DNA from: Rhodococcus rhodnii
Lineage (GTDB): Bacteria; Actinomycetota; Actinomycetes; Mycobacteriales; Pseudonocardiaceae
Length of the DNA stretch: 64,000 bases
Reading direction: 5' to 3'
Assembly (NCBI GenBank): GCA_000720375.1
Contig: JOAA01000021.1
Location: forward strand, 228,628-292,627
A program made the translations under genes and the position numbers. Below are positions 53,808-63,900 of the stretch, in pieces (positions within the stretch are counted from its first letter, which is position 1; the number at the start of each line of letters is the position of its first letter). The notes under the pieces were generated by a model. The model did not search any database. It saw nothing but the letters and a program-made list of their open reading frames with translations, and had not been told where the DNA came from.

Positions 53808-53838
53808 GGGGGACGGGCCTGCGCGAGGCCCGTCCCCC
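53808..53838. terminator. Intercistronic 13-bp hairpin
   Basis: GGGGGACGGGCCT (53808-53820) and AGGCCCGTCCCCC (53826-53838) pair perfectly around GCGCG. It lies 7 nt downstream of the binding-protein stop, in the middle of the transporter operon. No T-run. It is likely to work as a partial terminator or mRNA-stabilising structure. Confidence 0.7.
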
Positions 53839-53845
53839 AGCCGTG

Positions 53846-55612
53846 TCAGGACTTCAGGTAGAGGTTGGACAGGTTCATCACGGTGTGCCAGTCGAAGGAC
53901 GCACCGCCGACGTTCGTGCCGAACTGGATCTGCCTGCGCGGGTACACGTACGGCACCGCGGGCACGCTCTCCATGATCTTGCGGTCGAGCTTGTTGAACT
54001 CGGCACCCTGCTCGGCCGGATCGGTGATCTTCATGATCCGGTCGATCTCGGCGTTCACCTCGGGGTTGTTGAAGTGGGTGTTGTTCGGCCTGCCGTCGCC
54101 GATCTTGCGGCCGTCGAACAGCTCCGGGTAGACCGTGACACCGGTCGGCCAGTCCGCCGACCACGCCGACCAGTAGAAGTCCAGGTTGTTGTCGACCTTG
54201 TCGCGGGTGTCCAGGTAGGTCTTGGCCTGCATCGGGATCTTCTCGACCTTGAAGCCCGCCTTGGTCAGCGCGTCCGCGATCGCCAGCGCTTCCTTCTCAC
54301 CGGTCGGGGTCTGGTTGTAGCCCAACGAGATCGAGTACCCGAGCTTGCCCGCGTCGGTCAGCATCTTCTTGGCCTTCTCCGGGTCGCCCTTCGGGTCGAC
54401 GTCGGTCACGCCCGGCAGGTCGTACTTCTGCCAGCCCAGCGTGGCGGGCGAGCCGAGCGTGGTGGCGAAGTCGCCCTGGTACGGGCCACCCTTCTGCAGC
54501 CGTGCCTGCTCCTTCGGGAACGCGGTCAGCAGCGCCTTGCGCACGTTCAAGTCGGTGACCCTGGTGGTGTTGATCGCGTACAGGTCGACCTGCGCGGTCG
54601 GCTTGTCGATGATCTGCGCCTTGAGCTTCGGGTCGTTCATCACCTGCTCGAAACGCTCCGGGGCGACCGTCTGGTACAGCCCGGCGGAGTTCTTGTCGTC
54701 ACCCGCCGACGCGGACAGCCGGTCGGTGATCTCCGCGGGCAGCGGGCCGAACTGGAAGGTGTAGCTGTCGACGTACTGGTGGCGGATCGAGTCGGTGTTC
54801 GGGTCCCAGTTCTCGTTGCGGACCAGCTTGAGGCTCTTGTCGACCTCGTGCGAGGCGATCTTGTACGGACCCGAGGTGATCGGCGAGGAATCCATCGCCT
54901 CCTTGGTGTCCTTGGCCTGCGGCACCGGTGCGGTGGCGCCGAGCGCCGCGGCGAACGGGAAGTCCGGGCGCGGCTGGGAGAACTTGAAGATGATGGTCTT
55001 GTCGTCGGGGACTTCGACCTTGTCGCCTGCCAGCTCACCGCCCTCGTACGGACCCGCGTAGAACTTGCTCGGGTCCTCGCTGTCGGCCAGCCAGGTCTGG
55101 ATGTACTGGAAGCCACGGGCATACAGCGACGAGAACGACCGGGACACCGCGTACTTGATGTCCTTGGCGACGATCGGCGAGCCGTCGGAGTACTTGATCC
55201 CGTCCTTCAGGGTGAACTTCCACGTCTTGCCGCCGTCGGTGGTCTCGCCCGCGTTCGTGGCGAGGTCACCGACCAGCGTGGTCTTGTCGCCGTCGATCCG
55301 GTACATGGTCAGCCGGCGCGAGATCATCTCAAGCACGGTGTTGTCCGGCGAGGACTGCGAAATGGCCGGGTCGTAGTGCGCCAAGTCCTGGCGCCACAAG
55401 ATGTTGACGTTGCCGCCCTTGCGGGCGCCCGGCACCTCCGGCGCCGCGCCCTTGGACAGCGAGCCGTCCTTGTCCATCGACACCTTGGCGACCTGGACCT
55501 GCGCCCGGTTCGGATCCGTCGCCGTGTTCTGACCACCGGCACTGCACCCGGACGCGATCAGGATGGCACTCGTGGCGACTGCCGTCGCCACGAGAATCCT
55601 CTTGCGTTTCAC
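53846..55612 (-). CDS. Peptide ABC transporter substrate-binding lipoprotein (SBP_bac_5)
   Basis: 588 aa. Lipobox ASGC with Cys at 23. SBP_bac_5 domain with GGNVNILWRQDLAHYDPAIS near 64 and the YDTRDKVDN segment near the C-terminus. It binds peptides outside the membrane. It is the second gene of the operon and sits between both permeases. The hairpin after its stop suggests it is made in excess of the membrane parts. Confidence 0.93.
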   Translation of the reverse strand: MKRKRILVATAVATSAILIASGCSAGGQNTATDPNRAQVQVAKVSMDKDGSLSKGAAPEVPGARKGGNVNILWRQDLAHYDPAISQSSPDNTVLEMISRRLTMYRIDGDKTTLVGDLATNAGETTDGGKTWKFTLKDGIKYSDGSPIVAKDIKYAVSRSFSSLYARGFQYIQTWLADSEDPSKFYAGPYEGGELAGDKVEVPDDKTIIFKFSQPRPDFPFAAALGATAPVPQAKDTKEAMDSSPITSGPYKIASHEVDKSLKLVRNENWDPNTDSIRHQYVDSYTFQFGPLPAEITDRLSASAGDDKNSAGLYQTVAPERFEQVMNDPKLKAQIIDKPTAQVDLYAINTTRVTDLNVRKALLTAFPKEQARLQKGGPYQGDFATTLGSPATLGWQKYDLPGVTDVDPKGDPEKAKKMLTDAGKLGYSISLGYNQTPTGEKEALAIADALTKAGFKVEKIPMQAKTYLDTRDKVDNNLDFYWSAWSADWPTGVTVYPELFDGRKIGDGRPNNTHFNNPEVNAEIDRIMKITDPAEQGAEFNKLDRKIMESVPAVPYVYPRRQIQFGTNVGGASFDWHTVMNLSNLYLKS

Positions 55613-55641
55613 TGTTTCTCCCTGTGTTTACCCCGTGACGG

Positions 55642-56652
55642 CTAGCGGTGCGACTTGGGGTCGAGCGCGTCCCTGACCGAATCCCCCAGCAGGTTGAAGG
55701 CGAGCACGAACACCAGCAGCGCCACACCCGGGAAGACCAGGTACGTCGGCACGGTCTGGATGTACTCGGACCCGGTGTGGATCATCCGGCCCCAGTCCGG
55801 CGTCGGCTCGACCATTCCGACGCCCAAATAGGACAGTGCGGCCTCGGTGGTGACCATCGCGGGCACGTCCAGCGTGACCACGACCAGAATCGGCGTGACC
55901 AGGTTGGGCAGCAGTTCCTTGAACACGATCCGCCGTGAACTGGCGCCGGACACCCGTGCCGCCTCGATGAATTCGCGTTCCCGCAACGAGAGCACCTGGC
56001 CGCGCAGCAGCCGGGCCGACCGGGTCCAGTTGAACACCGAGAGCACGAGGATCAGCGCGGTGGCCCGTAGCCAGACCGGCGCCTCCTTGCCCGGTGCGAC
56101 GAACAACGCCAGCGCGACCGGCGTGAACGCGAGGAAGAACAGCGTGGACGGGATGGCCAGCAGGGTGTCGATCACCCGGCCGATGAAGTAGTCCGCCCGG
56201 CCGCCGAGGTAACCGGCCGTGATGCCGATGACCACGCCGACCGCGGTGACGATGAAGACCACCACGATGGCGATCAGCAGCGAGGTCCGGATGCCGTAGA
56301 CCAGCTGCATGAAGACGTCCCTGCCGAGCTTGGGCTCCAGCCCGAGCCAGAATTCTGAATCGATCCCGCCGTTCGGTTTCATCGGAATTCCGGTATCGCT
56401 GAGCAGGCCGGGCCGCTCGAGGCCGTACTGGGTGTAGGGATCTTTTCCGTAGAGCCACGAGATCAGCGGCGCGCCAAGTCCGACCAGAAAGAAGAAAAGG
56501 ACAACACACCCGGAGATCACCCCGGCCTTGTCCCTGCGGAAACGGCGCAAGGCCAACTGCCCCGGCGACCTGCCGACCGGAGGTTTCCTCGCTCCCGCCT
56601 GGACGGACGATGCGTCCGGCGACGCCAGTTCGGCCCCGAGCAGGTCGGCCAC
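55642..56652 (-). CDS. Peptide ABC transporter permease (DppC-like)
   Basis: 336 aa, six helices and an N-terminal extension of ~40 residues before RRDKAGVISGCVVLFFFLVG. EAA loop REREFIEAARVSGASSRRIV. It opens the transporter operon; the 250-nt divergent gap upstream serves it and the APC permease. Confidence 0.92.
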   Translation of the reverse strand: MADLLGAELASPDASSVQAGARKPPVGRSPGQLALRRFRRDKAGVISGCVVLFFFLVGLGAPLISWLYGKDPYTQYGLERPGLLSDTGIPMKPNGGIDSEFWLGLEPKLGRDVFMQLVYGIRTSLLIAIVVVFIVTAVGVVIGITAGYLGGRADYFIGRVIDTLLAIPSTLFFLAFTPVALALFVAPGKEAPVWLRATALILVLSVFNWTRSARLLRGQVLSLREREFIEAARVSGASSRRIVFKELLPNLVTPILVVVTLDVPAMVTTEAALSYLGVGMVEPTPDWGRMIHTGSEYIQTVPTYLVFPGVALLVFVLAFNLLGDSVRDALDPKSHR

Positions 56653-56902
56653 GTGCCCCCCGATTTCGAATAAAGACGAAAGGATTTCGGCGGAAATTTA
56701 CGGTCCACCGCTTCGGATAGTCAAGTCGCCCCCTTCGGTGAAAGAAAAGCGGCCGGACAGTGCCCGGGCTGACACGCTCGGTGCCGGGTGTTTGGTCCAC
56801 TGTGCCCGGACAAGTAGGGGTTGACCCGGATACCGCCGGTACGGCCCCTTACGGCATTCTGACGCTGCGCACACCCGTGGATCCACCCCAGGAGAACGGC
56901 AC

Positions 56903-58882
56903 ATGACCAGCGATTCCGACCTCGCGATTCCGGCAAAGGTGGCAAGTCCGGCCGCGGCCGCCCCGCCGAAGAAGCCTTTCGGACGCTGGTTGCTGGCGCA
57001 CAGAGTCGGACCAGTCGGCCCGGAAAGCGGCGAGGAGCACGCGAAACCGCAGTCGTGGTGGAAGGTCATGTGCCTGACCGGCGTCGACTACTTCTCCACG
57101 TTGTCCTATTTGCCCGCGATCGCCGCACTTGCCGCCGGCGCGTTGTCGCCGTTGGCCACGCTGCTGATTGTCGCTTTGACGTTGCTGGGCATGTTGCCGA
57201 TGTACCGCAGGGTGGCACGCGAGAGCCCGCACGGGCAGGGCTCGGTGGCGATGCTCGAAGACCTGCTGCCGTTCTGGCGCGGCAAGATCTTCGTCCTCGT
57301 CCTGCTGGGTTTCGTTGCCACATCGTGGATCGTGACGATCACACTGTCCTCTGCGGACGCTACGGTGCACTTGCTTGAGAACCCGATAGCACCGGATTTC
57401 CTGCACGGTCAGGAAGTCATCGTCACGGCGGTGCTGTTGCTGATCCTGGGCGGCGTGTTCCTGCTCGGGTTCAGCGAGGCGGTCGGCGTGGCCATCCCGC
57501 TGGTCGCGATCTTCCTTGCGCTCAACGCGGTGATCGTCGGCGTGGGTTTCGCGGACGTGTTGGCGAATCCCGAACTGATGTCCCGCTGGGTCGACCGGCT
57601 GACCGAGGGCGGCAGCGGGTTCTTCGACATCGCCGGACCGGCCGTGCTGGCGTTTCCGTTGCTGGTGCTGGGCCTGTCCGGATTCGAGACCGGCGTGAGC
57701 ATGATGCCGCTGGTGGCCGCGTCCGGGAAAACGCCGGAAGAGCAGCTGGAATCACGGATCCGCAACACCCGTAAGCTGTTGATGTCGGCGGCACTGATCA
57801 TGTCGGTGTACCTGGTGGCGACCAGTTTCATCACCACGGTGCTGATCCCGGCCGAGCTGTTCCAGCCGGGCGGCGCGGCCAACGGCCGGGCGCTGGCGTA
57901 TCTCGCGCACGAGCAACTCGGCGAGGTGTTCGGCACGGTCTACGACATCAGCAGCATTCTGATCCTGTGGTTCGCGGGCGCGTCCGCGATGGCAGGCCTG
58001 ATCAACATCGTGCCGCGTTACCTGCCTTCGTACGGCATGGCACCGGAATGGGGTCGCGCGGTCCGGCCAGTGGTGATGGTCTACACCGTGATCAGCATCG
58101 TGATCACGATCGCTTTCGGCGCGGACGTGAACGCGCAGGCGGGCGCGTATGCCACCGGAATTCTCGCGATGATGGTCTCCGGTTCGTTCGCGGTGACGAT
58201 CTCGGCGCTGCGCCACAAACAACGCTGGGCCTCGATCGGGTTCATCGTGCTGACCCTGGTGTTGTTGTACGCGCTGGTCGAGAACGTCATCGAAAAGCCG
58301 GACGGCATCGCGATCTCGGCCGCGTTCATCGCCGGAATCGTCATCGTGTCGCTGATCTCCCGGGTGACCAGGACAACGGAACTGCGTGCTGACCACATCG
58401 AATTCGACGAGGCGGCCCGCCGGTTCATCACCGATTCGCTGGCCAACGACGGCGAGCTGAACATCATCGCGAACAAGAAACAAGCCGGCGACAGCGCCGA
58501 GTACCTGGCGAAAGAACGTGAGCAACGCGGCCTCAACCCGGTCCCAGGCGCGGCGGACGTGGTTTTCCTGGAGATCGAGGTCACCGACCCCTCCGAGTTC
58601 AGCGGGGCACTGGAAGTCCGCGGCGTGGAGATCGAAGGCCACCGAATCCTGCGCGTGCAGAGCACGGCCGTGCCCAACGCCATTGCGGCGATCCTGCTCG
58701 CCCTGCGCGACGCCACGGGCGTACTGCCGCACTGCTACTTCGAATGGTCGGAAGGCAGCCCGCTCGGCCACCTGTTCCGCTACCTGATCCTCGGCCAAGG
58801 CGACACACCCCCAGTAGTCCGAGAGATCCTGCGCACCACGGAACCCGACCAAACCCGCCGCCCCCGAATCCACGTCGGCTGA
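56903..58882 (+). CDS. Large APC-superfamily permease, KimA-like
   Basis: 659 aa. Twelve hydrophobic helices from about residue 60 to 510 beginning with [20 protein letters not shown], a cytoplasmic N-terminal tail rich in Ala/Pro and a C-terminal soluble domain of ~150 aa (e.g. [17 protein letters not shown]). The architecture matches KimA/YdaO-type potassium uptake permeases better than amino-acid carriers. A c-di-AMP riboswitch was looked for upstream and not seen. AGGAGA precedes the ATG. Confidence 0.75.
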   Translation: MTSDSDLAIPAKVASPAAAAPPKKPFGRWLLAHRVGPVGPESGEEHAKPQSWWKVMCLTGVDYFSTLSYLPAIAALAAGALSPLATLLIVALTLLGMLPMYRRVARESPHGQGSVAMLEDLLPFWRGKIFVLVLLGFVATSWIVTITLSSADATVHLLENPIAPDFLHGQEVIVTAVLLLILGGVFLLGFSEAVGVAIPLVAIFLALNAVIVGVGFADVLANPELMSRWVDRLTEGGSGFFDIAGPAVLAFPLLVLGLSGFETGVSMMPLVAASGKTPEEQLESRIRNTRKLLMSAALIMSVYLVATSFITTVLIPAELFQPGGAANGRALAYLAHEQLGEVFGTVYDISSILILWFAGASAMAGLINIVPRYLPSYGMAPEWGRAVRPVVMVYTVISIVITIAFGADVNAQAGAYATGILAMMVSGSFAVTISALRHKQRWASIGFIVLTLVLLYALVENVIEKPDGIAISAAFIAGIVIVSLISRVTRTTELRADHIEFDEAARRFITDSLANDGELNIIANKKQAGDSAEYLAKEREQRGLNPVPGAADVVFLEIEVTDPSEFSGALEVRGVEIEGHRILRVQSTAVPNAIAAILLALRDATGVLPHCYFEWSEGSPLGHLFRYLILGQGDTPPVVREILRTTEPDQTRRPRIHVG

Positions 58883-58944
58883 GATAGCGCGAACCGAGCC
58901 GCGAAGCCAAACCAGAACCTCAGGCACCAGCAAAGCGCATCTCA

Positions 58945-58990
58945 CCCTGCGGCAACGGTGGACACACCCTGCCGCAACGGTCGACACACC
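58945..58990. repeat. Short tandem repeat, 22-bp period
   Basis: Two near-identical copies of CCCTGC[G/C]GCAACGGT[G/C]GACACACC, starting at 58945 and 58967, with two mismatches. Positioned upstream of the LVIVD-type remnant. Confidence 0.55.
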
Positions 58991-59074
58991 GTGCCGTCCT
59001 CGATCCGCCAGAACAAGGACGCCGTGCTGAACCTGATGGCCGCCAAGGGTTCCGCAGGAGTTCAAGGGACGGCG

Positions 59075-59460
59075 GCTTCGAGACCGCGGACATGGACAAG
59101 TTCGTCACCGACCAGATCAACCCCGACGGGAATTTCGACGATCAACCACTACGATTCGGGCCGCACAACTTCCACGAGAACAGGCGCGGTTCATACCGCA
59201 GCGAACGAATTCTGTTCGCGACGTTCTTCAACGCGGGCGTGCGGGTGTACGACTTGGCGGATCCACATCATCCGGTCGAGATCGCACATTGGATATCGCA
59301 GACACCGCCTGGTTCAGCCGCGCCGCAGGCGAACGACCTGTTCGTGGACACCGACGGGCTGATCTGGGTCACCGACCGGGACACCGGTGGGCTTGTTCGT
59401 CCTGCAACCAGGCCTGACCTGGCCAGACTCATGCGTGACAACGAACTGCCGACCCGCTAG
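59075..59460 (+). pseudogene. LVIVD-repeat-type protein remnant
   Basis: Readable from GGFETADMDKFVTDQINPDG through FGPHNFHENRRGS, FFNAGVRVYDLADPHHPVEI and LFVDTDGLIWVTDRDTGG, the C-terminal signature of secreted LVIVD-type beta-propeller proteins. The following GLFVLQPG is in a different frame (near 59388). Only about a quarter of a full gene remains and no start is supported, so I call it a decayed fragment. Confidence 0.6.
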
Positions 59461-59612
59461 CTCGCCTTGTCCTTCTCCACCGACTCGGCCTGGTCCGGCT
59501 GAGTCTCCGCTGCGTTGTCGGTCCCCTCGGCCGGCTTGGCCGCTTCCTCCTTGGGCGACTCGCCGAAATGCTCGCGGCAAATTCGGGCAAAGCGCCTGGA
59601 ATGGGCTGTCAT
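59457..59612 (-). CDS. Small acidic hypothetical protein
   Basis: 51 aa, TAG overlapping the remnant above on the opposite strand. Sequence: a basic N-terminus (TAHSRRFARICREHFGESP) and a charged Glu/Lys/Ala tail. GAGG stands 5 nt before ATG. Codon third positions are G/C-rich, supporting a real gene. Family not recognised. Confidence 0.5.
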   Translation of the reverse strand: MTAHSRRFARICREHFGESPKEEAAKPAEGTDNAAETQPDQAESVEKDKAS

Positions 59613-59835
59613 CGCAACCTCGTCATGGCCGTCTCCTCCGCGACACGTCCATGATTACCCATCCGGCGACTGATTCACACTGTTTTGTCCGCCGACACGC
59701 GGTCCGGACGTCCTGTGTAGACGTCCCAACCACAGCGCACTGTCCACTTTGGTGTCATCGATCTGCGGCTCGCGTTGTTCGCGGCGCATGCCTCGGCGTA
59801 GCCCCTGGCATTGTCCGTACATTACGGTCATCCGC

Positions 59836-60423
59836 ATGAGCACCATCGCCGACCGCTATCGCAAGCACGCCGATGCCTTCGAGCGCCGGATCGCCGCCGC
59901 GCGGCCAGGCCAATGGACGTCCCCGTCACCATGCGAGAAGTGGACCGCCCGGGACGTGGTCGACCACATCATCATGATGCACGGCGCGATGCTCCGCCCG
60001 GTTGGCCGCGAGCTCAGCCCCGCGCCGTCCGACGTTCTCGGCGCCTTCCAGGCGGCCCGCGCGGATGTCGAGGCCCTGCTTGGCGACCCCGCGGCCGCGA
60101 CGACCGAATCCCCGACGCCCAGCGGTCCGATGACCGCCGAGGACCACGTCGACAAGGTGCTCATCGACGACCTGATCCTGCACGGCTGGGACCTGGCCAA
60201 AGCGCTCGGCCAGGACGCCACGATCGACCAGGCCGAGGTCGAACGGCTGTGGACGACGAACACCGCGATTCCAGCCGAGATGATGGCGAAGTTCCGCACG
60301 CCGGGCGCGTTCGGCCCGGGCATCGAGGTCCTGGGCCCGGAGGTGCCGGTCGCGACGGACGCGCCACTGCAGGACCGGCTGCTCGGGTTCATCGGCCGCG
60401 ATCCGCACTGGACGCACCGATAA
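59836..60423 (+). CDS. TIGR03086-family metal-binding protein (mycothiol-dependent maleylpyruvate isomerase fold)
   Basis: 195 aa. DinB/MDMPI helical bundle with the metal-binding His in VVDHIIMMH near 45-52 and ILHGWDLAKALG near 119 (HGWDL). Members use mycothiol in actinomycetes. The ATG lies at 59836. No partner genes. Reaction unknown. Confidence 0.85.
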   Translation: MSTIADRYRKHADAFERRIAAARPGQWTSPSPCEKWTARDVVDHIIMMHGAMLRPVGRELSPAPSDVLGAFQAARADVEALLGDPAAATTESPTPSGPMTAEDHVDKVLIDDLILHGWDLAKALGQDATIDQAEVERLWTTNTAIPAEMMAKFRTPGAFGPGIEVLGPEVPVATDAPLQDRLLGFIGRDPHWTHR

Positions 60424-60511
60424 CTGGCGTCGTCGCGGTGTGCTCAGCCGCCACCGGCACCGGGCACACCGATTACGGCAGCATCACGCCCCGGCCGATA
60501 ACCTGTCGATC

Positions 60512-61909
60512 ATGGTCCGGTTTGTCCCGCTCATGCTGTGCATGGTCCTGATCGGAGTGATGGTCGTGGGCGAGTCGCCGGCGGTTCCCCTGACGCCCGC
60601 GGCAGCAACCGGCCCGCTGCAACGCAGCGTGCACAACCCCCGGTACTTCGCGACGCCCGACGGCAAGCCAGTGCTGCTGACCGGCGCGCACACCTGGCAG
60701 AACCTGCAGGACACCGGGGGAACGAATCCGCCCAAGCCATTCGACTACCCGGGCTACCTGGACTTCCTGCAGACCAACAACCACAACTTCTTCCGGCTGT
60801 GGACGTGGGAGCAGGCCAGGTTCTCCAACGAGATCGTCAGCGACGACTACTTCACGTTCCCCATGCCGTACCTGCGGACAGGCGCGGTATTGGGGCTGGA
60901 CGGCCAACCCAAGTTCGACCTGGACAAGTTCAACCCCGAGTACTTCGCGCGGCTGCGCCAACGGGTGATCGACGCGGGCGGGCGCGGCATCTACGTCGCG
61001 GTGATGCTGTTCAACGGCTGGAGCATCGAGTCATGCAAAGGCCAGTTCTGCGACAACAACCCGTGGAAAGGCCACCCGTTCAACAAAGCCAACAACGTCA
61101 ACGGGATCGACGGTGACCTGAACGGCAACGACAGCGGCGAGGAGGCCCATTCGCTGGCTGTTCCCGCCGTCACCGCGAGGCAGGAAGCCTATGTGCGCAA
61201 GGTGATCGACACCGTTGGGGACCTCGACAACGTCCTGTACGAGATCGCCAACGAAGGGCCAGGCGGGTCCGTCCAGTGGCAGTACCGGATGATCGAGGTC
61301 ATCAAGGCCTACGAGCGCAGCAAGGGCAAGGTTCACCCGGTCGGTATGACCTCGACCTATCCGGGCGGCGACAACAGCGATCTGCTCGCTTCGCCCGCCG
61401 ACTGGATTTCGCCGAACGGTGACGTGAACAACCCGCCGGTGGCCGACGGAACCAAGGTCATCCTGTCGGACACGGACCACTTGTGCGGTCTGTGCGGCGA
61501 CAGTTCATGGCCGTGGAAGTCGTTCATCCGTGGCGAGAACCCGATCTACATGGACCCGTACGACGGCGCCTACGGCATCGGCGGGAAGATGGACGACAAC
61601 ACCCAGGTGTCGATCCGGGCCAACCTCGGCCATGTCCGGGCTTACGCGGCGAAGATGGACCTCGCCACCGCCAAACCCCAGCCGAACCTGTGCTCGACCG
61701 GCTATTGCCTGTCGAATTCGCGGGAAGTTCTGGTTTTCAGCCCGGGCGGCGCGTTCACCGTGACCACGCCCGCCGGTCGGCTTGACGGGCAGTGGTTCGA
61801 CCCGCAGACGAGCCGAACCACTGCCGTGTCGGGGATCCACGGCGGCCAGGCGGCGGAGTTCAGCCCGCCCTTCACCGGCGCCGCGGTGCTCTACCTCAAG
61901 CAGCAGTGA
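60512..61909 (+). CDS. Secreted TIM-barrel glycoside-hydrolase-like protein
   Basis: 465 aa. Signal peptide MVRFVPLMLCMVLIGVMVVG then cleavage near 33. NPRYFATPDGKPVLLTGAHT and NHNFFRLWTWE are the (beta/alpha)8 start; YEIANEGP near 249-256 gives a likely acid/base Glu (IANE as in clan GH-A). The C-terminal FSPGGAFTVTTPAGRLDGQW is a collagen-binding-like sandwich domain. Substrate unknown. Confidence 0.8.
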   Translation: MVRFVPLMLCMVLIGVMVVGESPAVPLTPAAATGPLQRSVHNPRYFATPDGKPVLLTGAHTWQNLQDTGGTNPPKPFDYPGYLDFLQTNNHNFFRLWTWEQARFSNEIVSDDYFTFPMPYLRTGAVLGLDGQPKFDLDKFNPEYFARLRQRVIDAGGRGIYVAVMLFNGWSIESCKGQFCDNNPWKGHPFNKANNVNGIDGDLNGNDSGEEAHSLAVPAVTARQEAYVRKVIDTVGDLDNVLYEIANEGPGGSVQWQYRMIEVIKAYERSKGKVHPVGMTSTYPGGDNSDLLASPADWISPNGDVNNPPVADGTKVILSDTDHLCGLCGDSSWPWKSFIRGENPIYMDPYDGAYGIGGKMDDNTQVSIRANLGHVRAYAAKMDLATAKPQPNLCSTGYCLSNSREVLVFSPGGAFTVTTPAGRLDGQWFDPQTSRTTAVSGIHGGQAAEFSPPFTGAAVLYLKQQ

Positions 61910-61922
61910 CCACTTCGACTGA

Positions 61923-62504
61923 TTACTGCTGCGCCTTGGCCGGAGCGAAACACAACGTGGTCGGCGGCTCCGGGAACGAGATCGGAGCGGCTTCGCCACA
62001 CGCCGCCTCGCCTGCGCCCGTCACGATCTTGGTGACCTTCAGGGTCTCGTCGTCGGCCGCGCCGCAGTCGACCTTGACGAAGTCCGTGGCCGCGCCCTTG
62101 TCCTCCTTGTAGCAGGCGCCCTCTTCCATCTTGGGAACCAGGCACAGCTTGGCGTCAGGCCCCCGGCTGGCCGTCATCGTGTAGGAGATGTACGGGTCGG
62201 CACAGGTGTCGGAAGTGTTGCTCAGGGCCTTGCCGACGACGTGCGTGGCCGTGCCCGAGTCGCATGCGACGGCCGCATACTCCGGCTTGTCCTTCGCGCC
62301 GGAGATCTTGGCGCAGTCACCGGCCTTGGCCTGCACGGCGTCGTTGGTGAAGTAGTTGTACGCGTACACGCCACCACCGATGACGACCAGCGCGATGATG
62401 CTGATCAGCCATCTCGGCAGGCCCTTCTTGCGCTTGGGCTCGGGTTGCGGCTGCTGTCCCGGCTGCTGCGGAGCCGGAGGTGGGGTGGAGACATCGCTGG
62501 ACAT
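61923..62504 (-). CDS. LppU/SCO3897-type membrane-anchored protein
   Basis: 193 aa. Disordered Pro/Gln N-terminus (about 1-25), basic KRKKG, one helix WLISIIALVVIGGGVYAY near 33-50, then an extracytoplasmic domain with six or so cysteines (AGDCAK, VACDSG, DTCADP, KLCLVP, GACYKE, DCGA), likely disulfide-bonded. Common in actinomycetes; function unknown. Confidence 0.75.
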   Translation of the reverse strand: MSSDVSTPPPAPQQPGQQPQPEPKRKKGLPRWLISIIALVVIGGGVYAYNYFTNDAVQAKAGDCAKISGAKDKPEYAAVACDSGTATHVVGKALSNTSDTCADPYISYTMTASRGPDAKLCLVPKMEEGACYKEDKGAATDFVKVDCGAADDETLKVTKIVTGAGEAACGEAAPISFPEPPTTLCFAPAKAQQ

Positions 62505-62775
62505 AAGGAAGTTCCCCTCTATCGGTGCCAGGACCGCCTTCCTGGGCTAGCTAAGGCGAGCGAACACTAGACCAGGCCAACTGGACGTAGTCAGCGGGGG
62601 TTACTGTCCGAACACGAGAGGCCGAAAGTCCATACCTAAGTGGACTCGAACAGGCTACGAATTGGTGTCACAATTACGCGCCGTGCCTACACCACCACGG
62701 TCTCCACGGCCAAACGGGTTATCGGCGCCCCGGCCCCATGATCACTTTACTCCTCTCGAAGTTATCGTTGTCATT

Positions 62776-63900
62776 GTGCGAAGTCACATCCGGGAGCTGG
62801 TCCTCCTCGCTGTTCTCCTGCTGTTGTTCGGGGTGCCATGGTGGACGCTGACCGGATCGGGAACGGCCTGGCCCACCGGGGTTTTCCTGGCCGGAACAGT
62901 CCTGTTCGGCGTTGCGCTGGTCGCGTTCCCGATGACGATGTACCTCGGCCACAGCCGACGGGCCAAGGATTGGGCAGCCCGCATCGGCGACACGATGCTC
63001 GGCGCGATCTGGGTTCTCTTCGCCTGGTCGATCATCGGCCAGATCCTCGAATTGGCATTGCTCGGTGTCGACGACCCGCTGCGATCCCGACTGGTCGCCG
63101 GTTTTGTCGCAATTGCCGCAGTAGTCCTGTTGACCTGGGGCCACTTCGAGGCGATGCGGGTGCCACGGATCCGAGCGGTCGACGTCACGATTCCTGGCCT
63201 GGGCAAAGACTTCGACGGCGCCAAGCTCGTCGTGGTCTCCGACACCCACTACGGCCCGATCAACCGAGCAGGATGGTCAGCCAAAGTCGCGAAGGTCGTG
63301 ACCGACCTGGACGCGGACATCGTCGCGCACGCGGGCGACGTCGCCGACGGCTCACCTTCCCGCCGAAAAGACCAAGCCGCACCACTCGGCACAGTCCAGG
63401 CGCGACTCGCCAAGGTGTACATCACCGGCAACCACGAGTACTTCAGCGAAGCCCAAGCCTGGCTCGACCACATGGCGGACCTCGGCTGGGAACCCTTGCA
63501 CAACAAGCACATCGTGGTCACCCGAGGAACAGCCAGACTGGTCATCGCCGGCGTCGACGACGCCACAGCCAAAGCATCCGGCATCGAAGGTCATGGCGCG
63601 GACCTCACCCGAGCCCTGGACGGCGCAGACCCGGACCTGCCGGTGATCCTCCTTGCCCACCAACCAAAACAGATCGGCCAGGCACTCGACCGAGTCGACC
63701 TCCAAATCTCCGGGCACACCCACGGCGGCCAAATCTGGCCCTTCCACTACCTGGTCCGGATGGACCAAGGCACAGTCCATGGCCTGTCCCGGCACGGATC
63801 CCGTACCCAGCTGTACACCAGCAGCGGCAGCGGCTTCTGGGGCCCTCCCTTCCGAATCTTCGCACCGAGCGAGATCACCGTGATCACCCTGCGCGCCTAG
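62776..63900 (+). CDS. Membrane-anchored metallophosphoesterase
   Basis: 374 aa from GTG 62776; a start at 62662 would add 38 residues and a rare TTA codon. Four N-terminal helices (about 5-105) then the metallophosphoesterase domain: SDTHYG (DxH), GDVAD (GDxxD), GNHE, and GHTHGGQ near 313. YkuE/YaeI-like. It hydrolyses phosphoesters outside or at the membrane. The stop overlaps the transposase stop on the other strand. Confidence 0.9.
   Translation: MRSHIRELVLLAVLLLLFGVPWWTLTGSGTAWPTGVFLAGTVLFGVALVAFPMTMYLGHSRRAKDWAARIGDTMLGAIWVLFAWSIIGQILELALLGVDDPLRSRLVAGFVAIAAVVLLTWGHFEAMRVPRIRAVDVTIPGLGKDFDGAKLVVVSDTHYGPINRAGWSAKVAKVVTDLDADIVAHAGDVADGSPSRRKDQAAPLGTVQARLAKVYITGNHEYFSEAQAWLDHMADLGWEPLHNKHIVVTRGTARLVIAGVDDATAKASGIEGHGADLTRALDGADPDLPVILLAHQPKQIGQALDRVDLQISGHTHGGQIWPFHYLVRMDQGTVHGLSRHGSRTQLYTSSGSGFWGPPFRIFAPSEITVITLRA

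Noticed and set aside
56653..56902. c-di-AMP (ydaO) riboswitch upstream of the KimA-like permease
   Set aside because: The conserved core elements of that class could not be found by eye.
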